Source: Taudactylus pleione (lineage: Eukaryota; Chordata; Amphibia; Anura; Myobatrachidae). From it: DNA of 64,000 nt. The first letter of the stretch is position 1, and the number at the start of each line of letters is the position of its first letter. The position numbers were made by a program, and so were the translations under genes. Under the pieces are notes generated by a model. That model searched no databases, was not told the DNA's origin, and saw only the letters and a program-made list of their open reading frames with translations. The stretch lies in assembly GCA_031769625.1 (NCBI GenBank), contig JAUIMM010000178.1, positions 29,716,001-29,780,000 on the forward strand, read 5' to 3'. This document shows, piece after piece, positions 35,231 through 46,944 of this stretch.

Positions 35231-37185
35231 CAGGGCCGGACTGGCCACCGGGCACTTCTGGCAAATGTCAGATGGGCCGGTCTGGGCGAGCGCAGGCCTA
35301 CCCGACTGGGTTCACCTCTCGCCGCGACCGCGTCATTGCGTGATATCATGATGCGGCCGCGTCATAACGTCATTACGCGAGCCGCAGCCGGGTTTGAGGA
35401 TGGCTGCTGCGCACACATCGCCGCCGTGCGGCAGCGATGTGTGTGTGTATTAGCAGCCACTGAGAGTCAGACAGACTCTCTTTGGCTGCGGCGCCCACTG
35501 CAAGAGCCGGGCTGGAGCTCACTCATGAGCTCCGCCTTCCGGCTCTTGCAGAGGGTAATGGGAGAGACGTCATGACGTCTCTCCCAAAATGCAGAGCGCG
35601 CCAGCCCGGGAGGACTGACGTGCGGCAGCGGAAGCTGTGGCCGGAGCGTGGATTCAGGTAAGTGTATTTATTTATTTATTTTTTACATGTTTGTATCTGC
35701 ACTGCACTGCATCGGAGGAGGAGGGCACTACTACTGGGGAGGGTTGGGACTAATATTGGAGGGACTACTGCATCGGTGGGACCTCTACTGGGGGGGAACT
35801 ACTGCTGAGGGCACTGTATCAGGAGGGGGACCTCTACTGGGGACTACTACTGGGGGGGCACAATATAAGGGGCACTGCACTGGGGGGGACCAATACTGGG
35901 GGCACTGAATAGGGGAATCACTACTGGGGGCCTGCATAAGGGGGACCACTACTGGGGGCCTGCATAGGGGAGACCACACCTGGGGGCACTGTATAATGGG
36001 CACTGGATAGGGGGGATCACTACTGGGGGCCTGCATAAGGGGGACCACTCTTAGGGGCATGACATGGGACTACTACTGGGGGCACTATATAAAGGGCACT
36101 GCATAGGGGGTACCACTACTGGGGGCACTGCATTAGGGGGGGACTACTACTGGGGGCAGTATATAAGGGGCACTGCATAAGGGGGACCACTACTAGGGGC
36201 ACTGTATAAGGGGAACTAATGGGGGCTGCATAAGGGGGACCACTCCTGGGGGCATTGCATACTGGGGGTACAGTATAAGGGGAACTAATGGGGGGCTGCA
36301 TAAGGGGGACCACTACTGGGGGTACTGTATAAGGGGCACTACTAGGGGCCTGCATAAGAAGGACCACAACTGGGGACATTGCATACTGGGGGTACTGTAT
36401 AAGGGGCACTACTGGAGTTAAGTAGCATTCCCGCTAGGCTGTTTTAGCGTGGCACGGCGCCCTGTCCTCCTTCTGGAGGGCAAACAGCACCTTGCCCTTC
36501 AGAAGGAGGACAAAAAGCACCTTGCTCTTCAGAAGGAGGGCAAAAAGTGCCCTGCCCTCACAGCCTGCGGATGCCGTCTTCACCCGCGGGTCACAGTGTC
36601 TCGCGGGTGGGGAAATGTGCGGTGACCCAGTCACCACTGGAGAATAGACGCTTGGCGCATGTGGGGCACTATATAAGGGGGCTGCCTGGCGTGTCCATAA
36701 GTGCCAGGCACGCCCCCAAGAGTGATGAAAAGGGGACACGTCTTAGACATGCCTCCTTTTCAATGGCCACGCCTTTTTGGGCGTGCGCACACGGAAGTGC
36801 CCTCTCTAGCTCCAGCGCCCTGCCTGTCGCCGCAGCTAGAGTGAACACTAGTTAAGGTGCATATCGAAAGGCATGTTCAGAGTGACGAGAAAGGGGTGTG
36901 TCATGTTGACACGCCCCATTTTTAAGTGACCACGTCCATTTTTTTGACGTGCACATAGGAGGGGTCTCCATTCTTAAATTTGCCCTGGGCTCTAAATACC
37001 CTTGTTACGCCACTGCTTGTATGTTGTTCTAATATTAATTATATTTATATGAGCATAGACTAAGAAGTGGGAGGGGTCATGAATAGTAAGGGGAGGAGTC
37101 TTTGCCTGGAGCCAGATGCTGACGCGAGGTGGGCCTGTGTGCTTTTGAAATGCCAGGGCCTATTTTTAGTCCCAGTCCGGCCCTG
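35231..37185. mobile_element. hAT-like non-autonomous transposon in DIRS A
   Basis: The ends CAGGGCCGGACTGG and (C)CAGTCCGGCCCTG are inverted repeats with the CAGGG start common in hAT elements. Flanks GCCTGAGG (35223-35230) and GCCTAAGG (37186-37193) form an 8-bp target duplication with one mismatch, the hAT length. No transposase frame is present. The interior has a GC-rich left part (35240-35640), a G-rich minisatellite (35690-36420) and a right part with GCACCTTGC(C/T)CTTCAGAAGGAGG repeats (36480-36560). Confidence 0.8.
35690..36420. repeat. G-rich minisatellite inside the hAT-like element
   Basis: Degenerate tandem units around CTACTGGGGGCACTG, with GCATAAGGGGGACCACTA and TATAAGGGGCACT variants, about 25 units of 25-40 bp. 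Runs of 4-7 G on the plus strand. Frames on the minus strand read as Pro/Val-rich repeats and are not genes. The CTACTGGGGGCACT core recurs in the 55.9 kb minisatellite. Confidence 0.85.
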
Positions 37186-38240
37186 GCCTAAGGTAATCTG
37201 TTTGTCTCGGTGTCCGGCAGGAGCTGGATCACCGTTAGAACAGTGGGGCTGCTCTAAGCAGTTCAAGCTTTATTTTATTTCTTTTAACTTAAAGACAGAT
37301 CAAGCAGCACTAGACAGTCCTTCGGATGTCTGTGCTGCTGTTCCATCTCCCCTCCGTGGTGCCGCAACGCCAGCCCTCGGCATGGTACTTTCGGCGGTGC
37401 ATCGGTGGGCCAGCCAGGACACGGGGACAGGTAAGGTGGGTTCCCACTTGCGGGAATCAACGTCTAGCGCAGTCATACTTCCGGTGTCTGGAGATAGACC
37501 GGAGGTGCTGATGTGGACACTGGTCCATCCGGGACACTACTAGACCACCAGGGCTAACGTTACTGGCGCTAGAGGCCAGGGAACCGGTGGTTAATGTCAG
37601 CTTAGGGGAGGTCAGTTCTCTTTTTCTGTGCCCCCTCCCCCAGCTCAGAGCGTCATTCCACTGCGGTCCTGCCGCCTCTAAGCTGTTCCTCTTTCTCTCC
37701 CCGCCCCCTGAGAGACCTCCGGTGCCCATTTTCTAAAAGCCAGCCATGGCTTTCTCCGGGAACGCTGGATCCAGTCTCCTCATATACCTCTCCTAGGAGC
37801 CACGTTATGTAGCACTATAGCCTATCAGCCACTGCGGTCTGAGTAGTTTATTTTAGTGCCCATTGCAGTTATATTTATTTTCTGCATTGTATGTGACTTA
37901 TGCTAGCGTTGCTGTCTGTGTTTTTCTCACTCTGCTGTCAGCTTGTGCCTTTCCCTTTTCTTTCACAATAACCCTGGAATACCGGTGTATATGGGGTTCC
38001 CTGTATTTAACAACTACTTGTATTTGTGAAGGCTGTCACATACTGTGGTTACATGCTGCTCAGTGCCATATTGTGTGCTGTACTATCCTGCAGCTATGTG
38101 TAGCAAAGGTGAGGGTAGCAAATAGACTGCTGCACCTATACTGCTCTCAGGTCCTGTTCAGCAGGCTTAACCCAGGAGGATTTAATTCAGAATGGGCTAT
38201 GTGCAACTTGTTATAATACACTGGGCCAACTAGCCCCTGT
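37186..38240 (+). other. DIRS A 5' leader
   Basis: Untranslated sequence between the terminal repeat and gag. It corresponds in position to 38840-39750 in copy B (both contain a CCTCTCCT...AGCCACGT/TGTAGCACT-type stretch and a GACTTATGCTAGCG-like motif, near 37893 and 39570), which supports common descent. Confidence 0.55.
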
Positions 38241-38271
38241 TCAGGGACCCCCCTGGGCTTCCTTCTCATAG

Positions 38272-38673
38272 GTGTTAGCTGCAATTGTGGACCGCCTAGT
38301 AGTCTTGGAAGTAATTCCTCCTATGGGGTTGCCACAACAGGTACAGGTGATACCTGTCCCTCCTATGCCTCCTCCATGGGTAGACCAGCATTCTACCTCA
38401 ATGCAGAGTGTAGCGGCTACTTCCACAGCTTTTCAACAATTGTTGCAAAGTGAGAAACCCCTACCCAGTAAAACTACTAAGTGTACCTTGCTATCACAAT
38501 CTACACAGCTCTCAGATTCTGAGGTGTCATCTGGGGAGGCACAAGACGCAGATTTCTCTCTCACAGAGTCCCCCTCAGGGGAGGCGGAGCCTCAGTCTAA
38601 AGTGAATGTACCTGCACTAGTGCGGGCTGTCAAATCAATTATTCAGATAGAAGATGCTGAGCCCGCTCCTTAA
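38272..38673 (+). pseudogene. DIRS A gag, N-terminal part
   Basis: An open stretch of 133 residues with Pro-rich PPMPPPWVDQHSTSMQS and the acidic/Ser-rich SEVSSGEAQDADFSLTESPS, ending near EDAEPAP where copy B is inserted. The same order (Gln/Pro-rich, then SSQSTLCGDNEVSSDDGLLS) is found in copy B gag. The gag start codon and Cys motif seen in copies B and C are not evident, so the start is lost or upstream. Confidence 0.6.
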
Positions 38674-38702
38674 ACAAAACAGCCACTTTCTAATTCAGGA
38701 TC

Positions 38703-38836
38703 CATAGAAGGTTCACGGGGTGTCCTTGGGGTATAGGTGATGCAGAGTCATCCAGGAACCTTACGCAGTAAATTCTTCTCCCAGGATGCAACTGGTCTAC
38801 CTCTATACCCCGCCCCCGGGCCGGAGGCTCCTCAGT
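38703..38836. repeat. DIRS B left inverted terminal repeat
   Basis: Matches the reverse complement of 44361-44493; shared blocks include GGGGTATAGGTGATGCAGAG and CCCCGCCCCCGGGC. Confidence 0.9.
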
Positions 38837-39751
38837 TTCGTTGGGTACCCGGCCGGAGTCTGTCACTGAACACGCAGTGGGGCTGCTGCTAAACAGGCCC
38901 TGAAATTTGAAGATTCTTCTAGTGCGGCAGCACAGACAGTCCAGTAGAAGTTCGCACTGCCGCGTCATCACCCTGCTGACGCCGAGACGCCGGTACTGAT
39001 CCGGGGATCTCGGCGGGCCTCCGGGGTCTTGGTTAGCAGAAACCCCGCAGGATCCCTAGACTGCGGCCGGATGTTATGGGGCAGCAGGTACACGACATGC
39101 ACTGCGCTGGTGCGTGCGAATCGCAGTCTTTTTCCTCCAGGGCTGGGGACTCCCTGGGATTGACAGCATGTGGAACCAGGCACTGAGTCCTGCGCTTCCA
39201 CAAAGCCACCTGGGGCAGTGGGCTGGAGTTGGCGGGAACGCTCCAGCGTCGTAGGGGGTAAACGCTGGCCAGGAGAGGCAGCCTTTTCTGTCTAACAGCC
39301 TGCTCCTTCCCGCTGTACAGCGCGCCTTTCCACTGCGGTTTGGCTAAACCCTGATAGCTTCCTCCTTCCATCTCCACCCCCCCATGAGGATTTCTCCTGG
39401 CTGCGTGTCACAGATCTCGGAGGGCGGTGCGGAGTACAGGTCCCCCTACATACCTCTCCTCCTGTTGGTGATCAGCGTATGTAGCACTTTGTCCTACTAG
39501 GTGCTAAGTATCTGTAGTTGACTAGTAAGTGCCATTAAGTGTAGGTATTTTTATTATTCTGCATTTGTCTGCGACTGTATGCTAGCGCTATCTGAGTTTC
39601 TCTTTCTTAAAAACTGTCAGCCATTTTTTGCTATCCCTGTACTTATTCTGCTATTCTGAGCCATAGCATCGGTGTTGTGCAGGTGTGGCTAAAAGTCGCA
39701 GGCTGTGACCTTTTTATACAGTCACATCTATTGAGTGGTATCCTCTTCACT

Positions 39752-41130
39752 ATGAGTGGCAGTGAGAGTGATGTGCCTAATTTGGCACCTAATAAACTGC
39801 TCTGTAAGAAATGTACAGCGGTTTTAGGGGCAGGGGACATAGTCTCTGAGGAGTTATGTTTGCGGTGTTATACTCCTCCAGGTTCCTCTGTGACTTATGC
39901 CGCTCAGGAGGAGCCACCATGAGTGTGCTTTGCAAAAGCACTGACAACCATTGCGGGACGTTTGGCTGGCCTTCCTGTGTTTCCACAGTTCGGTTTTCAA
40001 CAGCAGCATCTTTTGCCAGTGCAGAACTTGCTGCAACCATCTGTACCCACACAGGTTTTACCCCCTCAGTGGGTTAATACAGTTCCCGCTGTATTGCAAG
40101 GTGTGACTGAGGGTCGGCATAATGATGCACCCATCAGTAGACCGACTAAGGGGGTCCTGCTGTCATCACAATCTACTCTGTGTGGGGACAATGAGGTATC
40201 ATCTGATGATGGACTGCTCTCCAATGAGTCTCACTCTGAGCCCCCTACTCAAGAGGCGGGGATCATGTAAAAAATATATATTCCTGGTTTGATACAGGCT
40301 GTGAAGGCAGCCCTGATCATTGAGGATGAGCCTAAGCATGCATAAGTCTAGGCATGCATATTTCATGGAAGAAAATGTGACTGAGGCTATATTCCCTTTG
40401 TCTGACCAACTGGGGAATCACTTGGAGGTAGCCTGGAAAACGCCGGGGAAGTGTTATCAGCCACAAAAGCATCTAGTCCCGACTTATCCTTTTGTTGAGA
40501 ATTATTTTTCCAAGTGGGAGACTCCCCCGGGGGTGGATTCCCGTGTCACTCGCTTGGTAAAAAGCGCAACGCTACCTATGCCTTCCATGTCATCCCTGAA
40601 GGATCCTACAGATAGGAAGGTAGAGATCTGCCTTAACTCTGTTTATTCCCTTTCGGGGGCTTCATGCAGACCAGCTATGGCCATTTGCTGGCTGGCTCGG
40701 GCCATGGAATGTTGGGCTAACAGCCTGAAAACATCCTTAGCCCCAAATGCTACCAAAGAACAGCTGAATTTTATGGGAAACCTCCAAGATTCTGCTACTT
40801 ACATAAATGAGGCAGCATTGGATATTGCCTTACTAAATGGCAGGAATTCTTCGGCGGCCATTGCAGCTCACTGCTCTCTGTGGCTCCGTTCTTGAAAGGC
40901 TGACGCAGAATCCAAGAATGGGTTGGAGTGTTTGCCTTATGATGGTAAAGTCTTGTTTGGCCCTGATTTGGACAGAATTGTGAATACCTTAGCAACAGCT
41001 AAGTCGGCTTGTCTGCCTTCTGCTCCAACCTCTTCGGGGGCTCGGACTCTGTCGTTTTGGACCTATCGGGCCCCAGGTAAGGCTAGAATTCAATCCTTTC
41101 CCAGGCCGTCCACCACCAAAAATCTGCCAG
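39752..41130 (+). pseudogene. DIRS B gag
   Basis: It starts MSGSESDVPNLAPNKLLCKK with paired Cys motifs at residues 18/21 and 36/39 (CKKC, CLRC), a likely zinc knuckle. It continues in a second frame from 39923 (Gln/Pro-rich), then from 40320 with SLKDPTDRKVEICLNSVYSL and RPAMAICWLARAMECWA, and after a stop at 40896 with LPYDGKVLFGPDLD. The latter motif recurs in copies A and C. One frameshift and two or three stops break it. Gag would package the RNA. Confidence 0.75.
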
Positions 41131-41179
41131 GCTTAAGAAGCAGCCCTGGAGTACCAGACGTCCGGCTGCTAAGCCTGAT

Positions 41180-43010
41180 GACAAGCCCTCCACTTGACGG
41201 GACGGACCTCCTCCTGGGGGACCCCAGGGTGGGAGGCCGACTTCTTCATTTCGCCCAGTACTGGTGTCAAACTACCACGGATTCCTGGGTGAAGGAAGTG
41301 GTCTCTCTGGGGTACACCCTCTCCTTGCACAGAAGGCCTCCCTATCAATTCTTTTGCACAGGACTTCCGAAAAACTCGGACATGGCTTTGGCTATTCAAG
41401 AGGTGGTACAATCCATGCTGCAGGCAGGGGTCATTGTACCGGTCCCAAAGGGGAATGGGTTATTATTCCAGCCTTTTTCTAGTCCAGAAACCAAACAGTT
41501 CTTACCGTCCTATTCTCAATCTCAGGTCTCTGAACAAATTCCTCAATGTACCCAGGTTCAGAATGGGAACCCTACGCTCAGTTATACTGGCTATGGAACC
41601 TGGGGATTTTATGGTATCCCTGAATATTCAGGATGCATACCTGCATATTCCAATTATTTCAGCTCACCAATGTTTTCTCAGGTTCGCTGTGTCACAACAG
41701 CATTTCCAGTACCAGGCTCTGTCATTTAACCGTGCCACGGCACCTCAGGTGTTTAGAAAGGTCATGGCGGTAATGGCAGCCCATTTGCGGATACAGGAGA
41801 TCCGCCTGTAACCTTACCTGGACGACCTCTTGCTACTAGCAGGGTCCCCAGAGATGCTTCACTGCAGCTAACGATATTTGTGCTCCAGGTACACGGGTGG
41901 TTGACAAATTGGAAGAAGTCCTCACTGATTCCGTCTGAAAGGATGCTCCATCTAGGAGCCCTGTTGGATTCACAATAGCAAAGGATTGTTCTGACAGCAG
42001 AAAAGATCTCCACTTTGCAGACGCGTGTATGCAGGTGCCTTCACAATCGCTGAGTGTCAGTCCGGTCAGCTATGCAGTTACTGGGATCCATGGTGTCGAC
42101 ATTGGATACGGTGGAGTATGCTCTGATTCATTCCCGGGCTCTGCAACAATCAATCCTCTCCAAGTGGGTCGGATTTCCCCAATCATATACGGACTCAAAT
42201 GATGGTGCTCTCTCTGGAGGTACGCCTATCTCTGACATGGTGGCTACAGACGATACACCTCACCAGGGGGCGTTCCTTTTGGATCTCGGACTGGGTCCTT
42301 CTAATGACCGATGGCAGTCTTCGGGGTTGGAGCGCAGTGACAGGTCCACACTTCTTTCAGGGAAGGTGGACCGTTGAGGAATCTGCGCTTCCAATCAACA
42401 TATTGGAACTTTGCGCAGTCCTCAGGGCCCCACAACAAGCCAGGCTGCTGCTTCACGGAAAGCCCGTGCAAGTGCAGTCAGACAACGCCACGACTGTGGC
42501 TTACCTAAACCTTCAAGGAGGAACTCGAAGTCAGGCGGCAATGACAGAGGTGTCACGCATTCTGACATGGATGGAAGGCCACCTACCAGCCATATCGGCG
42601 GTGTTCATTCCAGGAGTGCTGATTTGGGAAGCGGACTTCCTCGCCCATCACGACATGCATCCAGGGGAATGGTCTCTTCACCAAGAAGTGTTTCAGCACC
42701 TAGTGGACAGGTGGGGCCTTCCAGACGTGGATCTCATGGCCTCTCAACTAAATCACAAGCTACCTCAGTACGGGTCCAAGACAAAAGACGTCAGTGCTCT
42801 CTTGGTGGACGCTTTGTCAGTTCTGTGGACTTTCCAGTTTGTGTACCTGTTTCCTCCAATCTCCCTCCTTCCTCGAGTAATTCGGAAGTTCAAACAAGAG
42901 GGAGGGACGGTCCTGCTGGTGGCCTCGACGTCCATGGTACTCAGATCTTCTGAGTCTCTCCATCGACACTCCGTGGCTGTTGCCTCAACGGCCGGTCCTG
43001 TTGTCTCATG
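41180..43010 (+). pseudogene. DIRS B RT, RNase H and methylase-like region
   Basis: The RT starts with LLGDPRVGGRLLHFAQYW; after a frame change near 41450 come YRPILNLRSLNKFL and SLNIQDAYLHIPI (motif A), a stop at 41809, and YLDDLLLLAG (motif C, about 41815). RNase H: TDGSLRGWSA, then QSDNATTVAYLNLQGGTRS and LIWEADFLAHHD. The methylase-like region carries DVDLMASQLNHKLPQYGS and YLFPPISLLPRVIRKFK. The RT-RNase H-methylase order is that of vertebrate DIRS elements. Confidence 0.85.
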
Positions 43011-43029
43011 GTCCTTACCTCTACCCAGA

Positions 43030-44163
43030 TCTGGGTCATCTGTCTTTGACGGCGAGGCTCTTGAGACATCCCTCTTAAGGTCCAAGGGTTTTTCCGTCTC
43101 TGTGGTTAACACCATACTCAGGGCACATAAACCTGCTTCTGCTAGAGATTACCACAGGGTATGGCATACCTATTTTGAATGGTGTCGTCCAAAAAGTTAT
43201 GACCCCCAGGTGTTTAGGATATCCAGAGTGTTGGCTTTCCTGCAGGCGGGTTTGGACCTTGGTCTCCGCCTTTCTACACTGTAGGTCCATATCTCGGCCC
43301 TTTCGGTGTGGTTCCAGCGAAGACTTGCTCCTCTTCCTGACATCTGCACCTCTCTGCAGGGGATCCTTCGTATCCAGCTTCCCTTTGTCCCTCTTGTAGC
43401 GCCTTGGGATTTGTCTGTTGTCCTCAGGGGCCCTCCAGGGCCCTCTCTTTGAACCACTGGGCTCAGTGGATCTCAAATGGCTTACTGCCAAGACTGTTTT
43501 TCTTCTGGCCATTGCTTCCGCCAGAAGAGTTTCTGAATTGGGGGCTCTCTCGTCGTTCCTCATTTCTAGTTTTTCACAGGGACAGGGCAGTGCGTTGAAC
43601 TCGCCCTGGGTTCCTTCCTAAGGTGGTCTCTAGTTTCCACTTTAATGAAGAAATTATTTTACCGGCCTTTAATTCCCCAGACCTCTCGGCAGGGGAGGCC
43701 TCATTGGATGTGGTATGTGCCCTCAAGATTTATGTGGATCGTACCAGTTCCCTTCGGAAATCAGACTCCTTGTTTGTTCTTTATGGTTTCCACAAGAGAG
43801 GATGGCCAGCCAATAAACAAACTTTGGCTAGATGGCTTCGAATGACTATCTCTGAGGCTTACATTCATGAGGGCCTTCCAGTCCCGCCCTCTGTTACTGC
43901 TCATTCTATTCGGTCTGTGGGCCCTTCAAGGGCAGCTCGTCGTGGTGCCTCAGCTGTACAGCTTTGTAAGGCAGCCACGTGGTCTTCTATTCAGACTTTT
44001 TTGAGGCGCTACACTTTTGATACCTTTGCCACTCAGGATGCTTCCTTTGAGCGGTGGATTCTCCTTTCTGCACAGGAGCATCCCCCACCCCTGAGGATAC
44101 TCCTTTGGGAGTCCCCAAGGTCACCCTGTGGACCTTCTATTGAGCCTGAAGAAGAAAAGTAGA
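43030..44163 (+). pseudogene. DIRS B tyrosine recombinase
   Basis: N-terminal DNA-binding part: ILRAHKPASARDYHRVWHTY and FLQAGLDLGLRL. Catalytic part: a (S)ARRVSELGAL Arg block near 43520, HSIRSVGPSRAARRGAS (His-x-x-Arg) near 43900, and FLRRYTFDTFA with the nucleophile Tyr near 44010. A stop at 43282 and frame changes near 43430-43640 inactivate it, but the Arg, His, Arg and Tyr residues all survive. It ends in EPEEEK directly before the internal complementary region. Confidence 0.82.
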
Positions 44164-44215
44164 GATATGGTAAGAACTTACCCTCATTATCTCTTTTTCT
44201 ACGAGGTCCACAGGG
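44157..44215. repeat. DIRS B internal complementary region
   Basis: AAGTAGAGATAT and TCTCTTTTTCTACGAGGTCC here are the reverse complement of the right terminus (44480-44520), with a GGTAAGAACTTACC palindrome and a few bases between the two halves that the terminus lacks. DIRS elements use this region to join the two ends when making the circular DNA. Confidence 0.75.
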
Positions 44216-44360
44216 CACCCGCCCTGATGCACCTGTGCTTCAGTTGGGCTTCACTCTGGTCACCGGTTTTCCGTCTCTTCTGTGTGAGAATGTGATTCTA
44301 GTGTGTTCCGGACTTTCTTCTCTCTCTTTTATCCTTCTCCGGCCTTTGGCTTGCAACGTT

Positions 44361-44493
44361 ACTGAGGAGCCTCCAGCCCGGGGGCGGGGTATAGAGGGAG
44401 ACCCATTGCATCCTGGGAAAATAATTTACTGCATAAGGTGCCCGGATGACTCTGCATCACCTATACCCCAAGGTCAACCTGTGGACCTCATAG
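44361..44493. repeat. DIRS B right inverted terminal repeat
   Basis: Reverse complement of 38703-38836. It begins ACTGAGGAGCCTCCAGCC, followed outward by the end sequence AGAAAAAGAGATACTATATC. Confidence 0.9.
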
Positions 44494-44544
44494 AAAAAGA
44501 GATACTATATCTCTACTTTTTTTAAGAGACAGAAAGTGGTTTTA

Positions 44545-45125
44545 GCAGAATTTTCTCACTCTGATCAGCTTTCTGAGCTCATGAGCGAAGCATGGAATAC
44601 GCCAAGTAAAAAGTTTCAACCCGCAAAATGCCTGGTTTCTTTTTATCCTATTCCAGCAGCTGATTGCGCTAAATGGGAAGCTCCCCCAGCAGTAGGACGT
44701 GTCTAGGTAAAAGCTTTACTTTATCTATCCTAACAGCATCCTTCCTAAAGGACACAACGAATAAGAAGATTGAAGCTTGCCTCAAATCTGTTTGTTCTCT
44801 TACAGGAGAAAAAAGCCATTGAGAGATGAGCAGATGGTCTAGAGGACACATTTGCCTCTGATGCCTCCCGGGAACAGCTTTCCTACATCTCCCAGGGATG
44901 CATCCTATCCTGGTCTCCTGGCTTCCAAGGCATCTGCTACTTCGGTGGTAGGCCGTCGTATCATTTGGCTTCATTCATGGAAGGCTGACAAGGACTCTAA
45001 GAAGGCCTTGGAATCACTGCCTTACACTGGGGAGATTCTGTTTGGCCCAGAGTTGGACAAGTTTTTGGCTACCTTAGCAGCTTTTAAGATGGCTTTTTTG
45101 ACCTCAGCATTTACACCAAGGCCTT
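44545..45125 (+). pseudogene. DIRS A gag, continuation after copy B
   Basis: Frame pieces with FSHSDQLSELMSEAWNTPSK, KWEAPPAVGRV, and then (from 44980) SWKADKDSKKALESLPYTGE and ILFGPELDKFLA align in order with the copy B gag (FPLSDQLGNHLEVAWKTPGK, KWETPPGVDSRV, LPYDGKVLFGPDLD). Three or more stops and a deleted stretch lie between. Confidence 0.75.
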
Positions 45126-45294
45126 AAATGTCATCCTTTAGGTCCTTTCATCCCCAGGAAAAAGCTAAAGGTCAGTCCTTCCTCAGCAGTCAGCATTCAC
45201 AAAAGCCTCCAAGCTCAGGACCAAGCAGGCATTGGCCACCAGACATCCAGCTGCTACATCCGAGGGCAAACCTTTAGCCTGATGGGCCTCCGCC

Positions 45295-46930
45295 TGGGGG
45301 ATCCCAGAGTGGGAGGCTGACTTCTTCAGTTCGCCCTATTCTGGCGTCAGACCACCACAGATGCCTGGGTACAAGAAATGGTCTCTCACGGGTACGCCCT
45401 TTCATTCCTGAGATGTCCCCCCCCAGCAGTTCATTTACACAGGCCCTCTATCAGACCCGAGCAAAGCCCTGCTCCTCCAGAAGGCCATTTAGTCCTTGCT
45501 GCATGCAGGGGTAGTAATTCCAGTCCCATTGTCACAGGGTGAGAACGGTTATTATTTCACCCTTTTCTTGGTTCAGAAGCCCAATGGGTTTCATCGGCCT
45601 ATCCTCAACCTCAAGTTTGAACAAGTTTATTAGGGTGCCCAAGTTTCGTATGGAAACCATCTGCTCTATTGTCCTAGCTAAGGAACCTGGGGACTTTATG
45701 GTATCTCAAGACATTCAGGAAGCTTATCTACCTATAGTGCCCTCCCATCAGCGGTATCTCCTGTTTGCTGTCCTACAGCAACATTTTCAATTTCAGGCAC
45801 TGCCCTTTTGGTCTTTCAACAGCTCTGCGGGTCTTTATCAAAATCCTGGATGACCTCTTGCTCTTAGCATGCTCTCCAGTGGTCCTTCACCGCCATCTTC
45901 GGGTAACGTTTACCTTTCTACAGAGGCACGGCTGGTTGATCAACTGGAAAAAGTCTTGGAGCTCTTCTGTATTCTCAGGCTCAGAGAATTTTCCTGACAG
46001 CAGACAAGAACTCCGCACTGCAGCAACAAGTGTGCAAGTTACTCCACAGTCGCCGAGTGTCAATCCACTCAGCAATGTAGACCTTGGGGTCCATGGTATC
46101 CACCTTCGACATGGGGGAATTTGGTTAGTTCCACCTAATCCTCTCCAGGTGGATTGGGCTGCCCCATCTGATCAGATCCCAGATGATGGTCCTCTCTCCA
46201 GCAGTTTGTCCCTCTTTTGGTAGTTACAGATGTCTCACAAAGGTTGCCTCTTTGGATCCCGGAATGGGTACTCCTCACCACGGACGCAAGCCTCCACAGG
46301 TAGGGCGCAGTGACCGGCCAGCACTCCTCCCAAGGACGCTGGACACCAGCCGAGGTGATCTTACCAATCAACGCCCTCACTGGCTCAGGATATTCTTCAG
46401 AGCAGGCTAGGACAAGTACAGTCCAAAAACGCCATGGCGGTGGCCTACCTCAATCACCAGGGAGGCACTAAAAGTCGGTCATCAATGGCAGAAGTGTCAC
46501 ACATTCTCACATGGACTGAACGCCATCTCCACATTGTTCATCCTGGGGATTCTCAATTGGAAAGCAGATTTCCTCAGCTATCACAATGTGCACGCTGGGG
46601 AGTGGTCTTTACACCCAGAAGTCTTTCAGCTCCTGGTGGACAAATTAGTCTAATGGACATGAATCTCATGGCCTCACAACACAAACACAAGCTTCCAGTA
46701 TACAAGTCCAGGATAAGGGTCCCTGAAACAGGTTGCATGAATGCCTTGTCAGTGAAGTGGACTTACCATTTGGCGTACCTCTTCCCTCCAGTCTCTCTTC
46801 TTCCTCGGGGTCCTTCGCAAGTTCAAGCAAGATGGTGGCATGGTCCTGTTGGTAGCTCCGGCTTGGTCCAGAAGCTATTGGTACTCCGGTCTTCAAAGTC
46901 TCTCCATAGACACACCTGTCTAATTTCCTC
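45295..46930 (+). pseudogene. DIRS A RT, RNase H and methylase-like region, decayed
   Basis: Seen in order: LRLGDPRVGG (45290), QDIQEAYLPIVPSHQRYLLF (RT motif A with Asp), LDDLLLLACSP at about 45848 (motif C, Tyr lost), TTDASLH (RNase H, about 46275), AVAYLNHQGGTKSRSSMAEV, and in the methylase-like part NLMASQHKHKLPVYKSR with YLFPPVSLLPRG. There are more lesions than in copy B, in keeping with greater age. Confidence 0.8.
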
Positions 46931-46944
46931 AATGACTGGACCTG

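Larger units (their letters stand above)
38690..44525 (+). mobile_element. DIRS copy B inserted in DIRS A
   Basis: Complete structure: left inverted terminal repeat, leader, gag, RT-RNase H-methylase region, tyrosine recombinase, internal complementary region and right inverted terminal repeat. It interrupts the gag of copy A, so it is younger. The coding parts have a handful of stops and frameshifts, but the recombinase motif residues are intact. DIRS elements copy through circular DNA and integrate with a tyrosine recombinase, so they leave no target duplication; none is seen. Exact borders are uncertain by about 20 bp. Confidence 0.85.

Noticed and set aside
35123..35575. 150-residue open frame starting in the DIRS A terminal repeat
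   Set aside because: It runs from one element into another across an insertion border (35230/35231), so it cannot be an ancestral gene.
35785..36409. Pro/Val-rich open frames on the minus strand
   Set aside because: Antisense translation of the G-rich minisatellite inside the hAT-like element.
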